NCBI GenBank assembly: GCA_021788685.1
Contig: JAJYKH010000049.1
Span: 1-12,613, forward strand
DNA: 12,613 nucleotides
Source of the DNA: Deltaproteobacteria bacterium
Lineage (GTDB): Bacteria > Desulfobacterota > Desulfobulbia > Desulfobulbales > UBA5123
Direction: 5' to 3'
Below the pieces are notes generated by a model, which saw only the letters and a list, made by a program, of their open reading frames with translations, was not told the origin of the DNA and did no database searches. Each line of letters begins with the position of its first letter. Position 1 is the stretch's first letter. The position numbers were made by a program, and so were the translations under genes. Of the stretch, positions 5,553 to 12,613 are shown in pieces.

Positions 5553-6911
5553 TCACCTTTTCTTCAGGCCGAAGATGCCGCCCTTCTGGGAGACCACGGC
5601 CGGGACCCGCCCGCCCGTCCCCCGGGGTCGCTTGCGAAGCCGGGGCTTGGGCGGGGGGGGCAGCTCCACGGCCGCGACCGGCTCGCCGCCCGCCGCCTCC
5701 TGGTAAATCTGGAAAAACTGCAGCCCTTCCTGAAAGTAGCTCTTCTTCCGGAGCCACTTCGGCCAGCCCCCCTTGTCGGCATGCCGCCGGAAGGCGGGGA
5801 GGTTGATCAGGAGGAGGGTGATCCCCTCCTTGGCCGCCCGCTTGACGTTGAGCCGCTCAAGGGCCGGGTCGAGCCCCTCGCGGATTGTGCGGGGCTGCTG
5901 GTGGGCCTCCTCCCCCTGGTGCTCCTCCATGAGCCCGAAGGCTGCCATGGCCCATGGGATGAGGAACAGGGCGAAGAGGAAGTGGTCCGGCAGCTGCTGC
6001 CCTTCCCGGTGGAGCCGGTCGATGATCCCGGCCAGGCGGGAAAGCAGCCCGAAGGTGTTTTCCGGGCCCGCTTCCGCCACCGCCGTTTCCGGCAGCAGGG
6101 ACTCGTAGCAGGGAAAGATCACCGGGAGCAGGCCGCTGGCCACCGCCAGCCGCAGCCACTCCTGGCTCGCCTTGTCGCGCAGGTCCTTGAGCAGCTCATC
6201 GCGAATGCGGGAGACCGGGCAGAGGGCCAGCTCCTGCCGGTGGCGCTTGATCGCCTCCCAGCTCGCCGCCTCGATCTGGAAGCCGCTCCGGGCGGCATGG
6301 CGAATGGCCCGCAGCATCCGGGCCGGATCACGGGTGAGGCGCCGGTCGGGGTCGCCCACGAACCGGATGATCCGGTTGCGCAGGTCGGCCATCCCGCCGG
6401 TGTAGTCGATTACCGTGAAATGCTCGATCTCGTAAAAAAGAGCATTGATGGTGAGGTCCCGGCGAAAGGCGTCTTCCGCCGGGGTGCCGAAGGTGTTGTC
6501 CGAGGCGAGCACTTCGGACTCCCCGTTCTGCTCTTCGAATTCGCTCCGCTGCCGGAAGGTGGAGACCTCGATGATCTTGCCGCCGTGAAAAAAGACCTGC
6601 ACGAGACGGAACCGCCGGCCGATGATGCGGCTGTTGCGGAAAATCTTGCGCAGCTGCCCGGGGCGGGCGTCGGTGCTGATATCGAAGTCCTTCGGCGCCT
6701 TGCCGAGGAGCAGGTCCCGCACGCCGCCCCCTACCAGGTAGGCGGTGAAGCCGGCATCGCGCAGCCGGTGCAGCACCTTCAGCGCCTCCCGGTCGATGTT
6801 CTTTCTGGAAATGGGGTGCTCCGCCCGGGGAACGATCAGGGGCTGGGGCACAGCGTCGATCCGGTCCTGCTCGGGGCCGGTGGGCATGTCATCCATGGTC
6901 AACGGTTCCAA
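5553..6911 (-). CDS. pcnB: Poly(A) polymerase, PcnB type
   Basis: PcnB adds poly(A) tails to RNA 3' ends and so promotes their decay. The 452-aa protein belongs to the class II nucleotidyltransferases. LVGGGVRDLLLG (59-70) and the catalytic pair D75/D77 in KDFDIST form the head domain. IIGRRFRLVQV (96-106) fits the pattern that separates bacterial poly(A) polymerases from CCA-adding enzymes. RRDLTINAL (150-158) and DPARMLRAIRHA (195-206) bind the nucleotide. The C-terminus is strongly basic and proline-rich (PPPPKPRLRKRPRG), as usual for RNA-binding PcnB tails. The start is uncertain: TTG 6911 has AGGGA about 9 nt upstream, while ATG 6896 and ATG 6887 are in frame without a good SD; residues before about 40 are not conserved. 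It lies 117 bp downstream of the flavoprotein gene on the same strand. Confidence 0.9.
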   Translation of the reverse strand: MEPLTMDDMPTGPEQDRIDAVPQPLIVPRAEHPISRKNIDREALKVLHRLRDAGFTAYLVGGGVRDLLLGKAPKDFDISTDARPGQLRKIFRNSRIIGRRFRLVQVFFHGGKIIEVSTFRQRSEFEEQNGESEVLASDNTFGTPAEDAFRRDLTINALFYEIEHFTVIDYTGGMADLRNRIIRFVGDPDRRLTRDPARMLRAIRHAARSGFQIEAASWEAIKRHRQELALCPVSRIRDELLKDLRDKASQEWLRLAVASGLLPVIFPCYESLLPETAVAEAGPENTFGLLSRLAGIIDRLHREGQQLPDHFLFALFLIPWAMAAFGLMEEHQGEEAHQQPRTIREGLDPALERLNVKRAAKEGITLLLINLPAFRRHADKGGWPKWLRKKSYFQEGLQFFQIYQEAAGGEPVAAVELPPPPKPRLRKRPRGTGGRVPAVVSQKGGIFGLKKR

Positions 6912-7028
6912 CGCGTACCGTCCCTGGAAACGAGGAGGGCTGGGCAGGGACCGGTTTCCCCTGCGGAGGGCATCCGGGGCAGTCCGATTCCGCGGCAGTG
7001 ATCATGGCGGGAAGCGGGCGGGGGGAGC

Positions 7029-8015
7029 TCAGGCCCGGTGGTAGAGAGCGTCCGGTTCCCGGAAGACCGCTTCCGCCTGGGAAACGAATTGGTCGAACAC
7101 CTCGCGGACGGTGAGGATCTCTTTCATCTTGTAGACATTTTCGCCGGAAAAGACCAGGCCGTTCTCGATATCCCCGTCCCGAGCCTTGATCAGCCGCTCG
7201 CTGATGCAGTAGACGTGGTCGCACTTCTTGAGGCAGTTGTACCGGCACTCCTTGATCTGCTCCACCTCCTTGCCGGCCAGCTTCTCCACGAAGGGGGTCC
7301 GGATGGCCCGGCCCGGCAAGCCCACGGGGGAGCGGATCAGGACAACGTCTTCCTTCTCCGCCTGAAGGAGGGCCTGTTTGAACTCCTCGGCCACCGAGCA
7401 TTCCCTGGTCAAAATGAAACGGGTGGCGACCTGCACGCCGTCGGCCCCGTATTTGTCCATCATCTCCGCCATTTCATAGCCGTTGGTGATGCCGCCCGCG
7501 GCGATCAGCGGCACCTTTTTGACCACCTTGCGGATCTCCGGAAAGACGTCCCGGAGGGCGACATCGGTGCCCAGATGGCCGCCCGCCTCCTTCGCCTCGA
7601 CCACGATGGCCGCCGCCCCCATTTTTTCGGCGAGCTGGGCGAAGGCCGGCGAGGAGACGATGGAGACGATGGGGGTGCTCGTCTCCTGGCCGATCTTGAA
7701 GATGTCCCGCGAAAATCCGGCCCCGGTGACGATCATGTCCACCCCGGCCTCGATGGAGCCCATCACCAGGTTATAGAAGTTCTTCATGGCGAACATGATG
7801 TTGACGGCGATGATGCCGCGGGTGGCCTGCTTGGCCTTGCGAATGTCCGCCTTCAGCTCCTCGACCGGAATGGAGGAGCCGCCGATGGTGCCGATGCCGC
7901 CGCATTCGGCCACCGGCACGGCCAGATCGGAGGTGGAAACGCGGATCGACATGCCGCCCTGCACCAGGGGCACGGGAGCGGTGAAAGGACCGATGGTCAA
8001 CGGGGGGAGTTTCAT
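7029..8015 (-). CDS. Nitronate monooxygenase-like FMN protein with a C-terminal cysteine cluster
   Basis: The 328-aa product is a TIM-barrel flavoprotein of the nitronate monooxygenase / FabK-like family. VPLVQGGMS (16-23) is the N-terminal FMN-binding segment. EAKEAGGHLG (140-149) contains the conserved AGGH histidine. PLIAAGGITNG (169-179) and ADGVQVATRF (191-200) are the phosphate-binding and closing strands. Family members oxidise nitronates or reduce enoyl-ACP; which applies here cannot be read from the sequence. The C-terminal segment CRYNCLKKCDHVYC has four cysteines (257, 261, 265, 270), seen in homologues from anaerobes but of unknown role. ATG 8015 is chosen because GGAG lies 11 nt upstream and a promoter predicts transcription from about 8048, leaving almost no leader for the in-frame ATG 8036 or TTG 8039. 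Confidence 0.85.
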   Translation of the reverse strand: MKLPPLTIGPFTAPVPLVQGGMSIRVSTSDLAVPVAECGGIGTIGGSSIPVEELKADIRKAKQATRGIIAVNIMFAMKNFYNLVMGSIEAGVDMIVTGAGFSRDIFKIGQETSTPIVSIVSSPAFAQLAEKMGAAAIVVEAKEAGGHLGTDVALRDVFPEIRKVVKKVPLIAAGGITNGYEMAEMMDKYGADGVQVATRFILTRECSVAEEFKQALLQAEKEDVVLIRSPVGLPGRAIRTPFVEKLAGKEVEQIKECRYNCLKKCDHVYCISERLIKARDGDIENGLVFSGENVYKMKEILTVREVFDQFVSQAEAVFREPDALYHRA

Positions 8016-8054
8016 CCGTGAGGGTTCTCCGTTCATCAATAAGAAATGTTGTGC

Positions 8055-8085
8055 GATATATGCACCCCTTGCCGGTCTTTGTCAA
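8055..8085 (-). promoter_or_regulatory. Putative promoter of the nitronate monooxygenase-like gene
   Basis: On the minus strand a perfect TTGACA (8085-8080) precedes TATATC (8060-8055) by 19 bp, or CATATA (8062-8057) by 17 bp. Transcription from about 8048 would give a 33-nt leader to ATG 8015. GTGC and GCAC arms (8051-8054, 8061-8065) flank the -10 region and could be a small operator. Confidence 0.45.
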
Positions 8086-8206
8086 GAAAAGCCTGCCCGG
8101 CGCGCTCGGGGGCACCGTCAGGGATTCCGGCTTCTGCCAATCCATCCCCCCCCGTTCCCGGCCGCATTTTCGAAACCGGTCTCGGCGAGGGCCGGGTCGC
8201 GTGCGC

Positions 8207-8271
8207 TTGACTTTACTCCGGGGCGAGAGTTAAAAAAACAAATTGATATTTATCGTGGCATGTTGAATGAT
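8207..8271 (+). promoter_or_regulatory. Two putative tandem promoters upstream of the Nudix gene
   Basis: The 344-bp gap 8016-8359 contains divergent promoters and no convincing gene. On the + strand TTGACT (8207-8212) is followed after 17 bp by TTAAAA (8230-8235), and TTGATA (8243-8248) after 17 bp by AATGAT (8266-8271). The second predicts a start near 8278, downstream of the in-frame ATG 8267, which supports the later TTG start for the Nudix gene. The stretch 8231-8253 is notably AT-rich. Confidence 0.4.
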
Positions 8272-8359
8272 GGGAAAGGGTCGGAATCGGGAGCTCCCGG
8301 TCCGCTTGGTTTCCCGGCTGGAAGAACCGGAAAAGAGCCCTGCCGTGAGAGGAAGCGGC

Positions 8360-8806
8360 TTGACCATCACATGCCCCCAGTGCGGACACTCCATCGCCAG
8401 CCGGCGGAACCCCCTGCCCACGGTGGATATCATCATCGAAACCGGTGGCGGCATCGTTCTCGTCGCCAGGAAGAATCCTCCTTACGGATGGGCGATTCCG
8501 GGGGGCTTCGTCGATTACGGGGAAACCCTGGAAGCGGCAGCCCAGCGCGAGGCCCTGGAGGAAACCGGCCTGACCGTCCGCCTTCAGGGACAGCTCCACA
8601 CCTATTCGGACCCACGTCGGGATCCGCGCCATCATTCGATCAGCACGGTCTTCATGGCGGTCGCCGAAGGCGAGCCGCAGGGAGGAGACGACGCCAAGGA
8701 GGCCAGGATCTTCACCCCAGGTCAGATCCCCCCCCTTGTTTTCGATCACGATAAAATCATCGATGACTATCTTAGATTTAAAAAACATTCTGCCCGACCA
8801 CAATAA
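8360..8806 (+). CDS. Nudix hydrolase
   Basis: Nudix enzymes cleave nucleoside diphosphates linked to another moiety, using Mg2+ held by a Glu-rich box. The 23-residue box is complete: G49-x5-E55-x7-R63-E64-A-L-E67-E68-T-G-L71. A CPQCG knuckle (5-9) at the N-terminus suggests metal binding, but no second CxxC pair is present. The substrate cannot be inferred; the general form resembles ADP-ribose or NAD-type pyrophosphatases. The frame extends upstream to ATG 8267, but that start has no SD and lies about at the predicted transcription start. TTG 8360 has AGAGGA with 7-nt spacing and gives MTITCPQCG, the kind of start expected for the family. Length is then 148 aa. Its last 44 bp overlap the next gene. 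Confidence 0.85.
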   Translation: MTITCPQCGHSIASRRNPLPTVDIIIETGGGIVLVARKNPPYGWAIPGGFVDYGETLEAAAQREALEETGLTVRLQGQLHTYSDPRRDPRHHSISTVFMAVAEGEPQGGDDAKEARIFTPGQIPPLVFDHDKIIDDYLRFKKHSARPQ

Positions 8807-9689
8807 AAAAATCCTCATCGTCGACGACGACCCCTTTATCCTCGAGCTGCTGGGAATCTTCATTTCCTCGTTCGGGTACGAGTTCGCGGCCGCCGAGGAC
8901 GGCCTCCAGGCCGTGGAGCAGCTGCGGAAGGACGACTACACCATCGTCATCACCGACATGAAGATGCCGCGCATGGACGGCATGCAGCTGCTCCGGCACA
9001 TCAAAGAGCAGTATCCGGCCATCGACGTCATCGTGGTGACCGGCTACACCGGCTCCTTCAGTTACACCGACGTGATCAAGGCGGGGGCGAGCGACTTCAT
9101 CTCCAAGCCCTTCAATGCCGACGAGCTCGAGGCCAAGCTCAACCGCATCATCCGCGAGCAGATGATTGTCCGGGAGCTCGAGTACATCTCCATGTACGAC
9201 GCCCTCACCAACCTGCTCAACCGCCGGAACTTCGACCAGAAGCTCTGGGAGGAGGCCCACCGGGCCTACCGGCAGGGCTACGACATCTTCCTCGCCCTGC
9301 TGGACGTCGACAAGTTCAAGGAGTACAACGACACCTTCGGCCACCAAGCGGGGGACAAGCTCCTCCAGCAGGTGGGCCGGATCCTGAACGAATGCGTGCG
9401 GGAAAACGTGGACTGGAATTTCCGCTACGGCGGTGACGAGTTCGCCATCATCATCCCCCAGACCACCAAGGAGCAGGTGATCCACGTTGCCGAGCGGATC
9501 CTCGAGCATTACCAGGCCTGCAATTTCACCAAAACCAGCCTGAGCATCGGGCTGGCGCGCTTCATCCGCAGCGAGGACCGTTCCTGGCAGGAAGACATCA
9601 CCGGCCTGATCACCCGTGCCGACCAGGCCCTGTACCAAGCCAAGGCAGGAGGCCGCAACCGGATCGTCCTCGACAACCGCTTGGCCTAA
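8763..9689 (+). CDS. Response regulator with GGDEF domain (probable diguanylate cyclase)
   Basis: The 308-aa protein has an N-terminal receiver domain (about 15-130): acidic cluster D21-D23, phospho-acceptor D65 in VITDMKMPRMDG, the T/G switch VVTGYTG (91-97) and K115 in SKPF. A GGDEF domain (about 140-305) follows with DALTNLLNRR, DVDKFKEYND and RYGGDEF (221-227). The GGDEF motif is intact, so it should make cyclic di-GMP, switched by a histidine kinase not found here. The inhibitory I-site (RxxD before GGDEF) reads ENVD and lacks the arginine in register. ATG 8763 lies inside the Nudix gene and has no SD, so translation may be coupled. TTG 8736 is a less likely upstream start; no other start precedes the receiver core. 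Confidence 0.92.
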   Translation: MTILDLKNILPDHNKKILIVDDDPFILELLGIFISSFGYEFAAAEDGLQAVEQLRKDDYTIVITDMKMPRMDGMQLLRHIKEQYPAIDVIVVTGYTGSFSYTDVIKAGASDFISKPFNADELEAKLNRIIREQMIVRELEYISMYDALTNLLNRRNFDQKLWEEAHRAYRQGYDIFLALLDVDKFKEYNDTFGHQAGDKLLQQVGRILNECVRENVDWNFRYGGDEFAIIIPQTTKEQVIHVAERILEHYQACNFTKTSLSIGLARFIRSEDRSWQEDITGLITRADQALYQAKAGGRNRIVLDNRLA

Positions 9690-9733
9690 CCCGGAGGAGG
9701 ACCGGCATCACCCCAGCCGCTCCGAAGAAACTC

Positions 9734-9762
9734 TTGAATCACCGCTACTCCTGTGGTATAGA
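9734..9762 (+). promoter_or_regulatory. Putative rpsA promoter
   Basis: TTGAAT (9734-9739) and TATAGA (9757-9762) are spaced 17 bp. Transcription would begin near 9769, giving a leader of about 54 nt before ATG 9823. It would serve the rpsA-sppA-HU/IHF group. Confidence 0.5.
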
Positions 9763-9822
9763 TGCGCGCTTGTTTTCGAGGCCAAGATTCTCTTTTCGAT
9801 CAACCCTAAACCAGTCACGATT

Positions 9823-11526
9823 ATGACCAGCGAGAAGACCCAGATGACCAAAGATGCCATGAGCTTTGCCCAATTATTCGAAGAAAGCCTGCGGGTGGCC
9901 AATGAAGGCGATGTCGTCTCCGGCACCGTCATTCGCGTGTCCGATAACTTTGCCGTCGTGGACATCGGCGACAAATCGGAGAGCGAGATTCCCGTTTCGG
10001 AGTTCCGGAACGAGGAAGGGCAGATCGAAGTCAAGGAAGGGGACGTTCTCGATGTCTTCGTGGAAAAACGCGAGGCGGACGGCGGCATCCGTCTCTCCCG
10101 GGAAAAGGCCATCGGCATCAAGGTCTGGGAGGACATCGCCCGGATCCAGGAGGAGGACGGCACCATCGAGGGCCGCATCGAAAGCCGGGTGAAGGGCGGC
10201 CTGTCGGTCGACATCGGCGTTCCCGCCTTCCTCCCTTACTCCCAGATCGACCTGCGGCCGGTGAAGGATCTCGACAGCCTCATCGGCAAGAGCTTCCAGT
10301 TCAAGGTCCTCAAGTACAACCGGCGCCGCAACAACGTGGTCATCTCCCGCCGGGCCATCCTGGAAGCCGACCGCGACAAGATGCGGACCGAAATGCGGAA
10401 GACCCTGGAAGAAGGGCAGGTGCTCACCGGCACCATCACCAACATCACCGATTACGGCATCTTCATCGACCTGGGGGGGCTGGACGGCCTCTGCCACATC
10501 ACCGACCTCTCCTGGGGCCGGGTTTCCCATCCTTCCAAGCTCTACCGGGTGGGGGAAGAGATCCAGGTCAAGGTGCTCAAATACGACCGGGAGACCGACA
10601 AGGTTTCCCTGGGCGTGAAGCAGCTCAAGTCCGACCCGTGGTCCACCGTGGAGCAGCGTTACCCGGTGTCCACCAAGGCCATGGGCAAGGTGGTCTCCAT
10701 CACCGATTACGGCGTTTTTGCCGAGCTGGAGGAAGGGGTCGAGGGTCTCATCCACATCTCGGAAATGTCGTGGTCCAAGAAGATGCGCCATCCCTCCAAA
10801 ATCGTCTCCGTGGGCGACAAGGTCGAGGTCATGATCCTCAACGTCGACGTGGACGCCAAGCGCATCTCGCTCGGCATGAAGCAGCTGCAGCCCAATCCCT
10901 GGGACGTGGTGGCCGAAAACTACCCGGTGGGGTCAATCATCGAGGGCAAGATCAAGAACATCACCGATTTCGGCATCTTCATCGGCATCGAAGAGGGCAT
11001 CGACGGTCTCATCCACGTCTCCGACCTCTCCTGGACCGAGCGGATCAAGCACCCGGCCGAAAAGTACAGCAAGGGCGACACCATCCAGGCGGTGGTGCTC
11101 AAGATCGACCGGGAAAACGAGCGGTTCTCCCTGGGCGTCAAGCAGCTCGAGCCCGATCCATGGCAGCAGGCCATGGAGAAGTACCCCGTGGGCTCGCGGG
11201 TGGAAGGCAAGATCACCAACGTGACCGATTTCGGCATCTTTGTCGAGCTGGAGGAGGGCATCGAAGGGCTGGTTCACGTCTCCGAGATCAGCAAGGAAAA
11301 AGTGGAAACCCCGGTGGGCCTCTTCACGGTGGGCGACACCCTGAAGACCAAGGTGATCAATGTCTCGGCCAAGGACCGCAAGATCGGCCTTTCCATCAAG
11401 GCGCTCACCGAGCAGCCCGAGGCCGCCGACTATGACGAGTTCAAGAAGAAGCAGGCCGGCACCGGCCCGACCACCATCGGCGATCTGCTGACCGAGCAGC
11501 TTGAGAAGGGCAAGGAAACCGAATAA
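9823..11526 (+). CDS. rpsA: 30S ribosomal protein S1
   Basis: S1 is the largest small-subunit protein; it binds mRNA leaders and helps them onto the ribosome. The 567-aa product contains six S1 RNA-binding domains at about 28-95, 112-178, 197-268, 283-355, 369-442 and 456-528. The first two are more divergent and bind the ribosome in known S1 proteins; the last four share NITDYGIF/ITDFGIF, EGLIHVSEMSW and ISLGMKQL-type blocks. Length is like E. coli S1 (557 aa). ATG 9823, 9844 and 9859 are all in frame ahead of the conserved SFAQLFEESL. ATG 9844 has GAGAAG upstream, while 9823 has no SD, as is common for rpsA. I chose 9823, but the start is uncertain by up to 12 codons. Confidence 0.96.
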   Translation: MTSEKTQMTKDAMSFAQLFEESLRVANEGDVVSGTVIRVSDNFAVVDIGDKSESEIPVSEFRNEEGQIEVKEGDVLDVFVEKREADGGIRLSREKAIGIKVWEDIARIQEEDGTIEGRIESRVKGGLSVDIGVPAFLPYSQIDLRPVKDLDSLIGKSFQFKVLKYNRRRNNVVISRRAILEADRDKMRTEMRKTLEEGQVLTGTITNITDYGIFIDLGGLDGLCHITDLSWGRVSHPSKLYRVGEEIQVKVLKYDRETDKVSLGVKQLKSDPWSTVEQRYPVSTKAMGKVVSITDYGVFAELEEGVEGLIHISEMSWSKKMRHPSKIVSVGDKVEVMILNVDVDAKRISLGMKQLQPNPWDVVAENYPVGSIIEGKIKNITDFGIFIGIEEGIDGLIHVSDLSWTERIKHPAEKYSKGDTIQAVVLKIDRENERFSLGVKQLEPDPWQQAMEKYPVGSRVEGKITNVTDFGIFVELEEGIEGLVHVSEISKEKVETPVGLFTVGDTLKTKVINVSAKDRKIGLSIKALTEQPEAADYDEFKKKQAGTGPTTIGDLLTEQLEKGKETE

Positions 11527-11547
11527 GCGGGCACAGGCTGGCACGCC

Positions 11548-12465
11548 GTGACTGAAGGATCATTCCGCCAACGACATCCCGTCATCCTGGGATTTCTGAT
11601 CCTGGGGGTGATGTTCCTCCTGTTTTGGGGCGGGATGACCTTCTTTCTGGCCAGGGTGCTGGGCCACGGCCGGGGCGAGCTGTTCGCCGGCCAGAATTCG
11701 GTCGGGATCGTCGAGCTCAAGGGCCTCATCATCAGCTCGGAAGACACCATCCGCCAGCTAACCGATTTCCGGAACAACCCGGCGATCAAGGCCATCGTCC
11801 TGCGCATCGACAGCCCTGGGGGAGCGGTGGGTGCCTCCCAGGAGATCTATGCGGAGGTGAAGCGGACCAGCCAGGTCAAGCCGGTGGTGGCCTCCATGGC
11901 GTCGGTGGCCGCTTCCGGCGGCTTCTACGCGGCCATGGGCGCCCGGAAGATCCTCGCCAACCCCGGCACCCTCACCGGCAGCATCGGGGTGATCGTAAAG
12001 TTCGCGAACCTGCAGGATCTTTTCGAAAAGATCGGCTACAAGAGCGAGGTGATCAAGAGCGGCAAGCTGAAGGACATGGGCTCCCCCGACCGGGAGCTGA
12101 CGCCGGAAGAGCGGCAGGTGCTCCAGGGGGTGATCGATACGGTCCACCACCAGTTCGTGGCGGACGTGGCCGCCAGCCGGCACCTGCCCGAAGCGAAAGT
12201 GGCCGCCTTGGCCGACGGTCGGATTTTTGCGGGCGAGACGGCCAAGCAGCTGGGGCTGATCGATGGTTTTGGCAATTTCACCGATGCGGTGAAGCTCGCC
12301 GCCTCCATGGGCGGGCTGGACACCAAAAACCCGCATCTGGTTTATCCGGAGGAACGGGGATTCTCCCTGTTGAATCTGTTGATGGGGGGAGAAAAGGCCG
12401 AGCTGTTCGGCCGTTTCCTGCGGAACGGACCGACTTTGGCTTACGAATGGCTTCTGGCGCGCTGA
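11548..12465 (+). CDS. sppA: Signal peptide peptidase SppA, short form
   Basis: SppA is a membrane-anchored Ser/Lys protease that degrades signal peptides left after secretion. The 305-aa protein has one N-terminal membrane helix (about 11-36) and a single ClpP-like protease domain, the short form. LRIDSPGG (85-92) forms the oxyanion region, S123 in VAASGGFYAAM is the nucleophile, and K175 in KSGKLKDMGSP is the general base. Their spacing of 52 residues equals that in the Bacillus subtilis enzyme. The start is GTG 11548, 21 bp after the rpsA stop and without a clear SD, so translation may depend on rpsA. Confidence 0.94.
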   Translation: MTEGSFRQRHPVILGFLILGVMFLLFWGGMTFFLARVLGHGRGELFAGQNSVGIVELKGLIISSEDTIRQLTDFRNNPAIKAIVLRIDSPGGAVGASQEIYAEVKRTSQVKPVVASMASVAASGGFYAAMGARKILANPGTLTGSIGVIVKFANLQDLFEKIGYKSEVIKSGKLKDMGSPDRELTPEERQVLQGVIDTVHHQFVADVAASRHLPEAKVAALADGRIFAGETAKQLGLIDGFGNFTDAVKLAASMGGLDTKNPHLVYPEERGFSLLNLLMGGEKAELFGRFLRNGPTLAYEWLLAR

Positions 12466-12512
12466 TCGCGGGCGCCGGCGGCAAGTTTTGATCTGGAAGA
12501 GGGGGAAAGGGC

Positions 12513-12613
12513 ATGTTGAAGCGCGATTTGATCTGTGAGGTCGCCGACCGCACGGATGGCTTTCTGAAGAAGGATGTCGACCAGGCCATCGAGGTTATCC
12601 TGGAAACCATTGC
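12513..12613 (+). CDS. HU/IHF-family DNA-binding protein, N-terminal part
   Basis: ATG 12513, preceded by a purine-rich SD (GAGGGGGAAAGGG), opens a frame that runs off the window after 33 codons. MLKRDLICEVADRT and the following KKDVDQAIEVILETI match the N-terminal helix pair of HU/IHF proteins, small dimers that bend DNA and organise the nucleoid. The DNA-binding beta arms lie beyond the window, so HU and IHF-beta cannot be told apart, though an HU/IHF gene after rpsA and sppA is a familiar order in this phylum. It follows sppA by 47 bp and is probably cotranscribed. Confidence 0.8.
   Translation, partial: MLKRDLICEVADRTDGFLKKDVDQAIEVILETI

Noticed and set aside
5358..7001. A 547-codon open frame on the + strand opposite pcnB
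   Set aside because: It lies antisense to a well-supported gene, has no domain signature and low-complexity composition; long antisense frames are expected at this GC content.
7038..8021. A 327-codon + strand frame opposite the flavoprotein gene
   Set aside because: Rich in His, Asp and Leu with no recognisable fold; a codon-bias shadow of the real gene.
8267..8359. N-terminal extension of the Nudix protein from ATG 8267
   Set aside because: No SD, no family similarity, and the predicted transcription start lies at or after this codon; TTG 8360 has a good SD.
8778..9638. A 286-codon minus-strand frame opposite the GGDEF regulator
   Set aside because: The + strand protein has complete receiver and GGDEF motifs; the antisense frame has none.
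9874..10791. A 305-codon minus-strand frame opposite rpsA
   Set aside because: Shadow of the strongly conserved S1 repeats.
10390..11400. Repeated DNA segments within rpsA
   Set aside because: They are the homologous S1 domains of the protein, not a mobile or tandem DNA repeat.

Overview
The window is high-GC bacterial DNA, dense with genes and without CRISPR arrays, insertion sequences, tRNAs or rRNAs. The content points to an anaerobic member of the Desulfobacterota (former Deltaproteobacteria). The clues are an rpsA-sppA-HU/IHF block, a nickel ECF transporter remnant of the NikL type beside nikR, and a cysteine-cluster nitronate-monooxygenase-like flavoprotein. Placement below phylum (Desulfobulbales-like or Desulfuromonadales-like) is only a guess.

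Layout. (1) 1-334: C-terminal end of a protoporphyrinogen oxidase gene on the + strand, converging on dnaA; a long inverted repeat separates the two. (2) 418-1752, minus strand: a divergent dnaA without dnaN beside it. (3) 1753-2205: a 453-bp non-coding region with a candidate dnaA promoter, three exact TTTTCAACA nonamers, a 63-nt polypyrimidine tract and an AT-rich stretch. It is the best candidate here for a replication origin. (4) 2206-2616: intact nikR with a putative self-operator over its -10 box and Shine-Dalgarno (SD). (5) about 2629-3202: a decayed nikL with no start codon and four compensating frame changes. (6) 3231-5329, minus strand: bioB then bioF, overlapping by 13 bp, with a leader carrying a strong hairpin and a 14-bp palindrome. 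(7) 5553-8015, minus strand: pcnB (poly(A) polymerase) downstream of a nitronate-monooxygenase-like gene. (8) 8016-8359: divergent promoter region. (9) 8360-9689, plus strand: a Nudix hydrolase whose 3' end overlaps a response regulator with a GGDEF domain. (10) 9823-12613, plus strand: rpsA (six S1 domains), sppA (Ser/Lys signal peptide peptidase) and the start of an HU/IHF gene, probably one operon.

How the genes work together. The ends of the window are housekeeping (replication initiation, translation, RNA tailing, nucleoid structure). The middle holds biotin ring closure (bioF makes KAPA early in the pathway, bioB inserts sulfur last; bioA and bioD are not here). The nickel locus has kept its regulator but lost its transporter component. 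The most interesting parts are the possible origin next to an initiator with altered ATPase motifs, and the multiply broken nikL. No clearly new multigene system is visible.
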